Shown here piece after piece: positions 14,090-24,619 of a stretch of 64,000 bases of DNA. The notes beneath the pieces are model-generated. The model was given only the letters and a program-made list of their open reading frames with translations, was not told the origin of the DNA and searched no databases. The position numbers were made by a program, and so were the translations under genes. How positions within the stretch are numbered: the stretch's first letter is position 1; each line of letters opens with the position of its first letter. Location of the stretch: assembly GCA_963662155.1 (NCBI GenBank), contig OY759268.1:4975701-5039700 (forward strand), written 5' to 3'. The stretch is from Lamellibrachia columna (Eukaryota > Annelida > Polychaeta > Sabellida > Siboglinidae).

Positions 14090-14132
14090 ATGTGGAATTT
14101 TCGCGGGCGTTCCTGGATTGACTTTGACCGAG
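14090..14132 (+). CDS. Candidate first coding exon of a short spliced gene
   Basis: ATG at 14090 opens 14 codons (MWNFRGRSWIDFDR) plus one base, then a consensus donor (gag|gtaagc) at 14133. The exon sits in locally CpG-rich DNA just downstream of paired octamers. Joined to the acceptor at 14869 (tattttctag|ga) the frame gives GFHNTFED and a stop, a 22-residue product. No family is recognised. It may be a 5' leader ORF of a non-coding RNA or a chance ATG. Support is limited to splice-site quality and context. Confidence 0.3.
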
Positions 14133-14869
14133 GTAAGCTCGTGTTAACTTTTGCCTTGTGAATAGTAGTTAAAAATAATGGTAAATAATCATCGAACAAC
14201 TTTAGCATGTCGATAAATGAAATCTGCAATATTTCAGCTTTATAATGATGTGCGTATTATGAATGTGAGTTTGTTCGCCCGAGTACAGCGTCGTTCGGAA
14301 AATTAGCTATGCGCGCGCTGTTTAGCGTTTAAAAGTGCGTTTGCGTTGTTGACATCGCTCCGCGGCGAAGTCATTTTCCGCGATTCAAAGTCCACGCAAT
14401 CGAAGTGTTTGCAACCAACTGCGGCTAGATTTAGTGGGAACAAGTAATTATAGATATATCAATGTTGCATGGCATTAATAATCATTAAGATTGCTCTTGT
14501 TAAAATGTTATATTTTCACAATTTAAATGCTGTATTCCTAACTTCCGGTTTGTGCGTGACTTGGCACAGTTTTGACGGTCTGACGTCGTGATATTTCAGC
14601 ATTTAAATCCACGCCATCTGCACTTTTACAATTATGTGCTGATAATTTTGAATGTATACAATCAATAAGATGTCTATTATTTTTGGTTTCCTTCCTTTAT
14701 ATTACATTTTAAACAGAAATAAATTAAGAAAATGAGAGTTTTGTTAAGCAATTACTTGATGTACGACGTGCATATATTATATATTTTTTATTCTTTCTAC
14801 GCGTACTTTTAATGCATGTATGTATATTATATGTGTGTGTAATATAATATTCTTTATTTTATTTTCTAG

Positions 14870-15465
14870 GATTCCACAATACATTTGAAGATTAAAAGGA
14901 TAACACACACACACACATCAAAAGACAGACAAAGACTATGTGAAAATGTTGAATACATGTACACCGAGCCTACAGTGTCCAGTGAACATTGACACATGAA
15001 ACATGCATGGATTTACGAAACTGATCTCTGAAGATGTGTACACTCAACCGACAGTATCATGTGAACCACTTTAATATATTGCTTCGTGACATTAATTTAT
15101 GAGACATTGACATATGAACATTCATGCACTGAGTCTGCAATGCCCTGCAAACATTGACACATGCACTGGCACGGACTTATGAAACAGTGAACTGTGAATA
15201 TTTGCTGTACTGAGCCAGGAGTGTACTCTGTGGTTCGCCTCATAGTTCCTTTTATAACGGGTTGAAGCTGACTACTTCTTGTACTGCTGCATTGTTTTGG
15301 GTATTGTCCTTTTCCATGTCTCCCTATCAGCCTACTGTGAACAATATATAAACATTACTTCATGTTAAAGTGCAGGATATTATTTCATGAAACAGTGAAT
15401 ATTGATGTGCCAAGCTGAGCTGGAGATGACAAAGCTATCACAATATATAATAAATTGTGTTATAT
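14870..15465 (+). ncRNA. Candidate terminal exon of the same transcript, ending at an AATAAA
   Basis: Begins after a pyrimidine-rich acceptor (tctttattttattttctag). The continuing frame stops at 14893-14895. The rest is open-frame-poor and carries several loose repeats of a ttgacacatga motif. It reaches an aataaa near 15448, shortly before a run of ordinary intergenic sequence. Consistent with a 3' UTR or long non-coding RNA. Unproven. Confidence 0.25.
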
Positions 15466-15711
15466 TTATGCAATGACATTGTGTTTTTTCCCCAAGCGAT
15501 TATTTCACCATGCATGAATATATTGTTAAACTTAATTATACATAGTTAGGCCACTAATACCTGTAATTATGCAAATGTCACATTATAATCAATTGTCATC
15601 AACATATATTGTAGTAAAGGTAATTATATACACCATTTCCCTTAGTACATTTTCGAACACCACTGTCATGCAAAATCCGTTATGGCTGAAATATGTAATT
15701 TACCAACAAAT

Positions 15712-16054
15712 CGGTCAAAGGTCAATGGAAGTTAAATAATCAGGTCACTAAGGTCAATATTATATTCAACAATTACAGCCTCCATTGACTTTATAGGATC
15801 CCATTCCAGACTTAATTAAAAATGAATAGGCCATTAAGACACGTAATTAGGTCAAAGGTCACGATGTAATCAATTAGGTCATTAATTTGTATTAAGGTCC
15901 ACGTGTACATGTACGTTAATTCTCCCTTACACCCCTCCCTGATCCCACGTCATGCATAATTACTATATTAATAATTAGGCAATTTTAAGCATAAATAGGT
16001 CATTGTAGGTCAAGGTCAATATAAGTAGGTCATTGCAAGGTCATGTCAAGGTCA
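15712..16054 (+). promoter_or_regulatory. Cluster of nuclear-receptor half-sites (AGGTCA)
   Basis: About ten AGGTCA or near-AGGTCA hexamers, all in one orientation. They include a near-perfect DR1 at 15712-15724 (cggtca a aggtca), a DR3 at 15742-15756, a perfect DR1 at 15849-15861 and a DR0 at 16007-16018. Single sites lie at 15997, 16027, 16038 and 16049, the last two with the tcaaggtca or caaggtca extension. DR1 and DR3 are known RXR-heterodimer or HNF4 and VDR-type spacings. Binding is inferred from sequence only. Confidence 0.5.
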
Positions 16055-16454
16055 CACATTGTTAGGTAAACATCTTAGGGTCTTTTTATTACACCTCAAT
16101 ATCTTCATTAGTTCACATAATGCCACATTAGTTCACACAATGCCATGATCCCCTGCATTCAATGGTAGCTCAGCCACCAAACATAATGGTCACAAGAAAT
16201 GGACTCGATTCCAATGTACAAAATAGACCCTTTTTTTGAAGCCAAAAAGTGGAATAACTTCGCAAATAATAAAGATATTGAAAAAAATTAAAAAAGGTGA
16301 TAAATGGCATAACATACTCTATCAGATAGAAGTGTTTAAATTATTATAAGACAATTTTGAATTTTTTTCTGATATACCTATATAACAGCCATGAATATAC
16401 AAAACAAGATATAAGATTAGAAAGTACTTAATTACACTTTGGACCAAAATTTGA
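16055..16454. other. Unique AT-rich sequence
   Basis: A small duplication of attagttcacaca/taatgcc lies near 16110-16145. Nothing else is recognised. Confidence 0.3.
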
Positions 16455-17067
16455 AATGAATGCAACGTTTCGATCCGTCTACTGCCGACCTTTTTCACGG
16501 CCTGATGTCCTATGTTGTGGCTCAGATTCTAGCGGAATAATCTGGTTGTAGATGGCGGGTAGGTAGTAACCCTTGTCTCGATTCATTCTCTGCTTGATGT
16601 CGATTCCCTGGCCAGGATCTTGGTGTTGTCCAAGGACACTGGGCGTCCTGTGGCCAGGCAGTGGTCTCCTACCCCTGTAGGGTTATCTAGGTTCGTATGT
16701 TCCTTGAACCTCTGGCTGGTGTCCTGTGGCCAGGCAGTGGTCTCCTACCACTGTAGGGTTATCTAGGTTCGTATGTTCCTTGAACCTCTGGCTGGTGTCC
16801 TGTGGCCAGGCAGTGGTCTCCTACCATTGTAGGGTTATCTAGGTTCGTATGTTCCTTGAACCTCTGGCTGGTGTCCTGTGGCCAGGCAGTGGTCTCCTAC
16901 CACTGTAGGGTTATCTAGGTTCGTATGTTCCTTGAACCTCTTGCTGGTGTCCTGTGGCCAGACAGTGGTCTCCTACCACTGTAGGTTTATCTAGGTTCGT
17001 ATGTTCCTTGAACCTCTGGCTGGTGTCCTGTGGCCAGGCAGTGGTCTCCTACCGCTGTAGGGTTATC
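16455..17067 (-). mobile_element. Penelope-like element, GIY-YIG endonuclease C-terminus (relic)
   Basis: Read on the minus strand, the repeat region gives RFKEHTNLDNPTVVGDHC then LATGH. It runs out on the left as LATGRPVSLDNTKILARE, then, after a frame change, IDIKQRMNRDKGYYLPAIYN. It ends with the kkGRQ*TDRNVA-type tail near 16,455-16,500. The order HCLATGH, DNTKIL, then NRDKGYYLP matches the end of the GIY-YIG nuclease domain of Penelope-like retroelements. There is a frame break, and the RT domain is absent, so it is dead. Part of the domain is expanded into the 76-bp array. Confidence 0.75.
16646..17067 (-). repeat. 76-bp minisatellite made from Penelope endonuclease sequence
   Basis: About 5.5 copies of a 76-bp unit containing ggccaggcagtggtctccta. 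On the minus strand each unit encodes about 25 residues of the GIY-YIG domain (RFKEHTN..NPTVVGDHC). Because 76 is not a multiple of three, the frame shifts at each copy. Confidence 0.85.
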
Positions 17068-17486
17068 TCAGACCATTTCACTAATTTGACTAGATCGTTT
17101 TGTAAATGTTGTTTATCACCATCAGTGTTAACCTTTCTAAACATTGTTGTGTCATCTGCAAATTTGAGTACGTTACTTGTTATATTGTCGTCCACGTCAT
17201 TGATATATATTAAGAATAATAAAGGTCCTAATACTGATCCTTGTGCTACCCCACTCAAAACTGATTTCCAGCTTGAAAATTCTCCATCTACTACAACACG
17301 CTGTTGTTCTGTCCAGTCAATTAATCCGTCCACGATACCATGGGCTTTTAATTTAAGTAGTAATCTTTGATGTGAAGCTTTCTGAAAATCTAAGTAGATA
17401 ATATCTACCTGCGATCTCTCGTCAATCCACTTAGTGATAGAAAGATACCCGAAGACTGTGTCTTCAGCAAACTGAAAGAAAGGCAT
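17068..17486 (-). mobile_element. LINE reverse-transcriptase fragment with FADD box
   Basis: A 145-codon frame reads VDIIYLDFQKA, then RVVVDGEFSSWKSVLSGVAQ, then GSVLGPLLFLIYIND, then LKFADDTTMF, then DKQHLQNDLVKLVKW. These are RT motifs of a jockey/CR1-type LINE, with the catalytic FADD present. Residues between FQKA and HQRLL are shortened (the usual FDKVP is missing). Sequence beyond KWSE is lost at the junction with the 76-bp array. The 5' part of the ORF is absent. Same family as the relics at 19.8-21.4 and 23.7-24.6 kb. Confidence 0.88.
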
Positions 17487-18025
17487 AGATCAGTGGGAAG
17501 ACAACGAGTCCGATGCATAAACGTCCTGACACTGCACCCCAAAGCTGCTCAGATCAATAGCACCACCTGGGAACGTGAAGCCGCGACCTAATCAGCTTGG
17601 CGAGAGAGGCGTCAGGATGAGCCAACGCACGCACGTCCACCTACCCACCCACACACACGACACAACACCACCAACTCGGACTACGTTTTCCAATACTTTT
17701 GACAGAAAAACTGAGATTGGACACATGATGGTAATTCTTTAGGTCATTTTTGCACAGTTTGTTTTTTAATAAGATGGTTTACAAGAGTTTGTTTGAATGC
17801 GAAGTTATGCGAACAATCTTTTCAGAGAAGTATTTTTTAAATGAGCTGCACAGTTAAGTTAAGAGTGATCAGGCAGTGATTTATATTTTTTCCCGATGTT
17901 TTTATCGAATTTCACATCTAGCGGGGTTTTCCATAATTGTTGTGATAAAATGTATATAATAGTCAGATTTTACTTTTGATATCATATCATTGCATAGATG
18001 TTGCTTAGTGTAACGGAACGATCAA
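17487..18025. other. Unique sequence, possible retroelement scrap at its left
   Basis: 17490-17700 reads plus-strand RQRVRCINVLTLHPKAAQ and STTWEREAAT, with a stop between further pieces. It looks like decayed coding DNA but I cannot assign it. The rest is AT-rich with nothing recognised. Confidence 0.25.
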
Positions 18026-18064
18026 ATGGAAAATGAGTTCGATGACGATGACGTTTCACTACAG
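18026..18064 (+). CDS. Candidate short first coding exon (MENEFDDDDVSLQ)
   Basis: ATG in a fair start context (atcaaATGG) is followed by 13 codons with a run of four Asp, then a consensus donor cag|gtatat at 18065. No downstream partner exon was identified. The open frame past the donor (to 18208) is low-complexity leucine and may be intronic. No family is recognised, and a chance match is quite possible. Confidence 0.2.
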
Positions 18065-18820
18065 GTATATGGTGGGGGTTGGGCCTCTATTACTGGAGGC
18101 CTGGTGGGACAAAGGACTGCCCCACCTTTGCTACTTCTACTTTTGTCATTTAATAATTGTTTCTCAATGAGCAACTTTGTATTGGCAACTAAGCGATGTC
18201 TCATTTGATATACATGTATTGTATTTTACTGTATTTTTCTTGATGAGCATGTTTGTGCTAGCTGCCAAGCTACTTTTTGAGTGATTCATATTATTTTCTG
18301 TTGGTACAATTATTAAATGACCTTTACCAACAACCACTCTTTGTGTGTTCCTGTAGCAAACGAGCTCAGGGTTCTGCCATTAAGCATCAGCAGGGTATAA
18401 ATATCAATTGGCATCCATGACGGTGGAAAGTCGAACTTGTCTATCAAGGAGTGTACTTATTGTTTCGTAGTACTGATTAACAAGCTTGCTTAATGTAGAT
18501 TTAGGTTGTATCAACATACCAGAATTGGCAACATCCTCATCAAGGATGTGTCTTTTCTTGTTATTTATCGGTCGGAAAGTGGTAATTGTTCAGGTCTTGG
18601 ACTTGGAGCTACAAGTAAATTGTTAAAGTATGGTGATCTGATAACCCTTCATTAGGAGATGTTGTTTTGATGTTATTGCAAGTAGCTCGAGTGATAAACC
18701 AATCTAGCTAATGACCACGGACATGCGCTGTACATGAAACATGTTGATGCTAAACGTGTTTGAAACATATCCATGAATGACCTAATACATTTTAGGATAT
18801 CAAGTATTGATCAATGCATA
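18065..18820. other. Unique sequence
   Basis: No gene, repeat or element recognised. Confidence 0.3.
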
Positions 18821-18823
18821 TCT

Positions 18824-18861
18824 ACCTAACCTAACCTAACCTAACCTAACCTAACCTAATC
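18824..18861. repeat. Interstitial (CCTAA)n, i.e. (TTAGG)n
   Basis: About eight perfect cctaa pentamers. TTAGG is the telomere repeat of most arthropods. Here it is short and internal, so it may be a chance microsatellite. Confidence 0.9.
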
Positions 18862-19799
18862 TAATAATTTCTTCACCATTTAATGCAACACATACAATCC
18901 GCACATATTTATTTATTGTGTGATGCTTATAATCTATAAAATACATTCACGTTGTGCGTTGTCACATCATTAAAACGACATTACTGATTTCAACACATGG
19001 ACAGGGCCAGTAATCAATGCCGCCATCTGGTGTGAGTTCTGTCACAATGTGACAAATGTATAATGAGACAAATTATAGGATTGATTATTAATTTATTATA
19101 TGCATTTCCTTATCAATCTTGTATCGCAACATATGCCATAATATATTAACAACATTCTATCAATATATTGAACTCAGTAATATCTGTATTTTATGAATAT
19201 AGAAGTATATTACACTATCGTATGCTAATGAGGTGTCACACCACATTTTCAACATATTGCGGAGACACGGGTTTATATATCAAAGCTAACGAGTTCGTTA
19301 ACGTACAGTTCGGTGTGTCGATACAAACACAGGCATAAGTCTATAGCGCTTGGCAAGCCGCTATCTCGCCGGGATGTGGAGTTTCCTGGAGCACGGGAGT
19401 GATTAGGGTCATGACTTATCGCCTCCCTTTGAGATGCACGCACATTATCGACTGGGAGAGACTGGCAAGGACGTTTCATGCTAAAGGTTGTAGTTGCTCC
19501 GCTACTAGCCGCCGTACTACTATACGCCGTACGAAGTGACGGTTAATATGGTAGTTGGGGATCTAGGGCGTCAACCTCCATCCATATCTCTTTTGTTCTA
19601 AATACTAGTTAAAATAAAAAGTTCAAGTGAGCAATATCTTTTCCTTTGATTTTTTAAAAACAAATATGGTTATATGTTATACATGATGAGTTGTAATAAT
19701 GTGCATCAAAGGGCTATAGCAACATGTAAAGTATGTTCTGGATGTGGCGCAATTGCATTTAACGGACAACATTTGGCGATCAACTTAATATACTTTATT
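18862..19799. other. Unique sequence
   Basis: 19270-19560 is CG-richer than its flanks and contains a 68-codon minus-strand frame without recognisable homology. A CTCF-like motif lies at 19020-19033. Confidence 0.3.
19020..19033 (-). promoter_or_regulatory. CTCF-like motif
   Basis: The minus strand reads acaccagatggcgg, which matches 13 of 14 positions of CCASYAGRKGGCRS (only the first differs). Confidence 0.35.
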
Positions 19800-21392
19800 T
19801 CAAGCTTTAACATACAAGGCAAATAAGACATCAGCAAAACACACAACTAAGCTTGAGACAATTAAGCTAGAGTAACCTCCAAAATGCATTAAGTAGGTTT
19901 AGATGTAACTAGATTGAACAAGCTTGCCATCCAAGGCAAAGGCCCAGGTGGCAAGTGGACAAGGAAGCAATTGGCTTACCGAGAGTATAACAGTTTTAAT
20001 ATATGTGTAATCCGCCCTCCTGAGATATGTGTCAATCTTGTTTTTAAGCATATTCACGCTGCTAGCAGTTACGCAATATATAGGTAATTTGTTCCATTAA
20101 TTGATTGTCCTCTGTGGGAACAAGTATTTCCTGATATCCAATCTACAATGATCCTTTACTAATGTTTCCTTACGTCATCTAGTTTTGTTATCTTTTTTTG
20201 AGTGAGAAAAAATATTTCTATAAACATTTTCATACCCATTAAATATTTTAAAAACTTCAATTAGATCTCCTCTTAATCGCCTTGTCTCTAGGTTTGTTAA
20301 ACTACATTCTTTCAGTCGTTCTTCATAGCCAAGGTCTCCCAGTTCTTGAATGATTTTAGTTGCTCTCCTCTGTATTCTTTCAAGCGTACATATATATATT
20401 CTTACGGTATGGTCTCCAAGACATTATACAGTACTCTAAATAAGGCCTAACTATTGCTTTATATTGAGGTATAATTAGCTTTTTTCTTGTATGTTATATT
20501 TCTCCTAATCAATGCAACACTTTCATTACCATTTCAAGCTGTAATAACTCCTAAGTCTTTCCTTTTGGAATACTACTTAGAACATGATCTCCCATTCCAT
20601 AGTTTACATCCAAGTTCCCGTGTCCTTTATGAAGGCATTTACATTTCCCAAAATTGAACAAACATCTGCCATTTCACAGACTATTTAACTAAATTGTCTA
20701 GATCGTTTTGTAAATGTTGTGTATCACCATCATTGTTAACCCTGTTAAACACTTGTGTGTCGTCCGCAAATTTCAGTACATTGCTTGTTAGAGTATCATT
20801 CAAGTTATTGATGTATATTGATAATAATAGAGTGATTTCTTCCAAAAAACATTTGTTAAGAATGACGTCGCTTTTGGGAATCCATGTTGAGATGGATTTA
20901 ATAATTTATGCCTAACAAGGAAGTCCACCATGTTCTTTAATTAACCTTTATAATAATTTACCAATCAGTGCTGTTAAACTATCTGGGCTGTAATTATCTG
21001 GCTTATTACTCAAACCATTTTTAAAGTTGAACACTCTTGCATGTAGTATATTAATTTGTTCTGCTGTTTCCATTAGTGGTTTTTGAGGAATTTCATCCAC
21101 TCCATGTGATTTATTGTCCTTCGTTGCCTTTATTTTCTAAGCTATCATTTCTGGAGTTACAATTAACTGCAATAAATAGTCCGATTTAGCCTCCTGAAAT
21201 ACGGATATGGAACTGGTAAAGAACTTGTATAATCTGTGGTGAACTCTGAACTGAAGAGAAGTTCTCGTCATTTCTCCGATCGTAGAACTTGGCGACTTCC
21301 ACAAGTCATCGCCTTGACAATGCAGTAAGGCAGGTGGTGGATAACTGTCACGGAAATCGGCGGCCACACAGTTCAATGGCGGCCACACAGTT
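19800..21392 (-). mobile_element. Decayed LINE of the same RT family, internal deletion
   Basis: From right to left on the minus strand: FQEAKSDYLLQLIVTPEMI, then DNKSHGVDEIPQKPLMETAE (N-terminal RT), then TWIPKSDVILNKCF (decayed). It jumps to LLLSIYINNLND, TLTSNVLKFADDTQVF and DTQHLQNDLDNLVK. Then come C-terminal segments (PQYKAIVRPYLEYC, ERM*FNKPRDKAIKRRSN) with many stops. The middle, between the N-terminal RT and the FADD box, is deleted. Left limit is approximate. Confidence 0.8.
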
Positions 21393-21570
21393 CAATGGCG
21401 GCCACACAGTTCAATGGCGGCCACACAGTTCAATGGCGGCCACACAGTTCAATGGCGGCCACAAAGTTCAATGGCGGCCACACAGTTCAATGGCGGCCAC
21501 ACAGTTCAATGGCGGCCACACAGTTCAATGGCGGCCACACAGTTCAATGGCGGCCACACAGTTCAATGGT
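21361..21570. repeat. 19-bp minisatellite with ATGGCGGC core
   Basis: Eleven nearly perfect copies of gttcaatggcggccacaca. The unit is not a multiple of three, so all three frames translate into shifted versions of the same peptide. These are repeat artefacts. Confidence 0.95.
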
Positions 21571-23342
21571 CGACAAAGTGTCTGTCTCCCAACAAGACAT
21601 AACACGACTCTGTTCTGTGTAGTGTTGAAGACGAATCGAACATTCAGGTCGCCGCACGACCCCGGCGGACACATGACTTCACCGAGGCTCGACACTGAAA
21701 AGGATGTCATATCATAATAATTACATATACCAAGTAAGTATATGAAAGCAAAAAAACAAATGAACAAGCAACGAACTAAGCACAGTCAGTACGTGTCACG
21801 TGTGTGTCACGTGTCTGACTAATTACAAATAGGGCCATTCACCATCTCTGATATTAAGGGCTATCTACTGACATCAATCAAACTCCATTTCAGAGATTGC
21901 ATACGAGGCTTCTATAACCACAATACAGCACAACACCAATTTACTCATTTCTACATAATAAAACATAACTCCTAAACATTACTATGCCACAACACCTTAT
22001 AATCCCATTCACCCGCACTCGAAACAGTAATCCCAACAAAATTATACAAATACACGAATAAATATATATAAATATTCATTTTATTCCAGAGTCGTCAATG
22101 CCTGGAACCTACTCCCACCAAAAAATAATGAAACACCTTCAATTCATCCCTCTCTGATCTCAGCGTGCTGTGAGCATGTCTACTTTAGCTCCACCAGTCC
22201 ACCCATCCGCATAACAAAGCCATCTGAATACACATACACGTATTATGTGCACTATTTTGACATAACGTTTCACATGTATGTGTGCACCACATGCAAACGT
22301 CTATGTTAATCACCAAAAGCCAAGTGCATATACAACAAATGTCCGGTCATATAACCGGATTCCTGAAACTTACTATACATGCTAAGTAAACGTATTAATA
22401 TAACTATAAGTGTATCTGATTAGACAACGCATACCTCCCGAGTAATATTCTCAAGACATTTGGGTCCAACTTTCGGCACAAACGTGTATTCTCGAATGAA
22501 CGAAGCAGATCTTTACTACAGACATTGTCTGCATGGACGCATCTTCTGTTGCCAACCTTATTACACACTCGTTTTACGTCACCCAATTGTGAATGCGCGA
22601 ATATGCCCGATCTCCCTTCGACTGCAACGACACGCCCGTCCAACGTCACTTCCAACTTGCAACCAATAAACACCCACTGAATAATGGACGGTCTCGTGGG
22701 TAAGATCCCATCCTTAGCAAATAATTAATTTTTGCCATATAAAGATATAAACGCGGGTGAGTTTTCGTTACAAAAACCCGTAATACTGCTAATATATAAT
22801 TCTCACATACATTCAAAGATCGAACATGCATACGTCAAATTCATAGTTCTGAAGCGAAAATACACCCCGCTGCTCAACATTGGAACATCCCAACGACACA
22901 ACCGGCAATACGCTGGCCACTCGGAGTTGTTATGCAAGACTGGTACACGGACTGTTTAGAATGTTGCTGGTGTTACGCAATACCTGGTTGTAGTATAGTC
23001 AGTCAGCTAAGACGTCTTTCAGTAAACAGTCTACGCTCCATCTTAGATGTGTGGCTGCGCCTAGGCTCTATTACATTCTCAGACCCATTGTTTCATGACA
23101 TTGTATCTATACTATAGCCCATCGGCCAGCCTAGAATATACTAATACTAAAAATGGAACTAAAAAACGTTGGTACTAGTGTTTAGGGGTGCCCAAACTAT
23201 GATAAAAAATGTATTATGGACATTTCAATTCGGTAGTTTAAGCCCGCTATAAGCCATTTTCACTGTTCTTGAAGAAAGTAGCAGCAAGCAATAGCATATA
23301 ACCACTTGGAACTTCACTTTTGACCCAACATTACTGCAGGCA
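21571..23342. other. Unique sequence, no gene identified
   Basis: 22404-22673 (minus) and 22460-22669 (plus) hold overlapping frames in locally CG-rich DNA. The minus frame (LEVTLDGRVVAVEGRSGIFA) ends at a possible donor-like gag|gtatgc near 22433, but I find no partner exon or family. Confidence 0.3.
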
Positions 23343-23359
23343 TTGCTTTTTTGCACGTA

Positions 23360-23530
23360 TGTGTTTAACGACTTCCTCACTGGCCCACTATTTCACTTAT
23401 TGCTATTTATGTATGTGAAATGGGGGTTTGAAGGAGCTGTCAACGGTAAAACTGTCGTGTTTAACGACTTCCTCACAGGCCCACTATTTCAATTATTGCT
23501 ATTTATGAACGTAAAATGGGGATCAAAATA
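23360..23530 (+). repeat. 98-bp direct repeat, two copies
   Basis: gtgtttaacgacttcctcac begins at 23360 and again at 23458. Both copies stay in one frame (VFNDFLTGPLFHLLLFM and VFNDFLTGPLFQLLLFM). Possibly a scrap of repetitive DNA. Confidence 0.75.
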
Positions 23531-23675
23531 AAGGCCCATATTTTGACCTAGGGGTCACTTACAACATGGCTTGATTACTTACCTTAAGCTGCTCCATACA
23601 CAGGTCCGTCATATTATTCCATGTTCTACGGACATATAGCTAATAAAAAAGCCTTGTTCAATTTAGTTCGTTTTT

Positions 23676-24560
23676 ATGGTACCAATTGGTCAAATGTTAG
23701 ATACTGGCCCATGGCCTACTATATTAGTTCATTACCAGTTCCAGATACTACAATTTCAGGAGGCTACATCTGACTATTTAGGGCAGTTTATGGTAACTAT
23801 AGAAGTTGTAACGAAGAAAACAAAGTCAATGACGGATAATAAATCACCTAGAATGGATGGAATTCCACCAAAACTACTAATGGAGACAGTAGTATTCAAG
23901 TTGTCATTAAAAGTGGGAGTGGTTACTTTTGAATGGAAAGAAGCGAATATCACACCATTATTTAAAAAGGTTTCGAGAAATAAATCAGATAATCACACAC
24001 TGATGAGTTTAACAGTGATTTGTAAGTCATTAGAAAGGTTAATTAAAGACCATATTGTGGACTTCCTTGTTAGGTATAAATGATCCATCTCAAAATTGAT
24101 TACTAAAAGCGAGGTCATGCTTAACAAATATGTTATGTTTTAGGAAGATATCACTAATTGGGTAGACGAGGGATCACCAGTAGACTTTCGACAAAGTGCC
24201 ACATCAAAGATTAGAGCTTAAATAAAATACGCATGGTATCGGGGATGGCATAATCGACTGGATAAAACTGGCTGACTGACAGAAGACAGCGTGTTGTAGT
24301 AGATCGAGAAGTTTCAAACTGGAAATCAGTTTTGAATTGGGTACCACAAGGATCAGTATTAGGACCTTTATTATTCTTAATATATATCAATGACTTTGAA
24401 TACAATATAAAAAGTAACGTACTGAAATTTGCGGATGACAAAACGTATTTAGAAAGGCTAAAATAAGGTGATAAACAACATTTACAAAACGATCTAGACA
24501 AATTAGTTAAATAGTTTGAAGAATGATGACAGATGTTATTAACTTTTGGGAAATGAAAAT
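23676..24560 (+). mobile_element. LINE reverse-transcriptase relic, plus strand
   Basis: Reads FQEATSDYLGQFMVTIE, then DNKSPRMDGIPPKLLMETV, then GVVTFEWKEANITPLFKK, then ICKSLERLIKDHIVDFL. After a stop and frame slips it continues NWVDEGSPVDFRQ, RQRVVVDREVSNWKSVLNW, GPLLFLIYINDFE, LKFADDKTYLE and DKQHLQNDLDKLVK. All RT blocks are in order and FADD is intact, but there are several stops and shifts. Same family as 17.07-17.49 and 19.8-21.4 kb, in the opposite orientation. Confidence 0.88.
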
Positions 24561-24619
24561 GCCTATACACAGCGTGGGTTATCTTCTTCTTCTTGGTGAT
24601 GGTCATGTTCATTTAGCTA

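Noticed and set aside
21289..21767. Overlapping ORFs with FNGGHTVQWRPHSSM repeats
   Set aside because: Frame-shifted translations of a 19-bp minisatellite.
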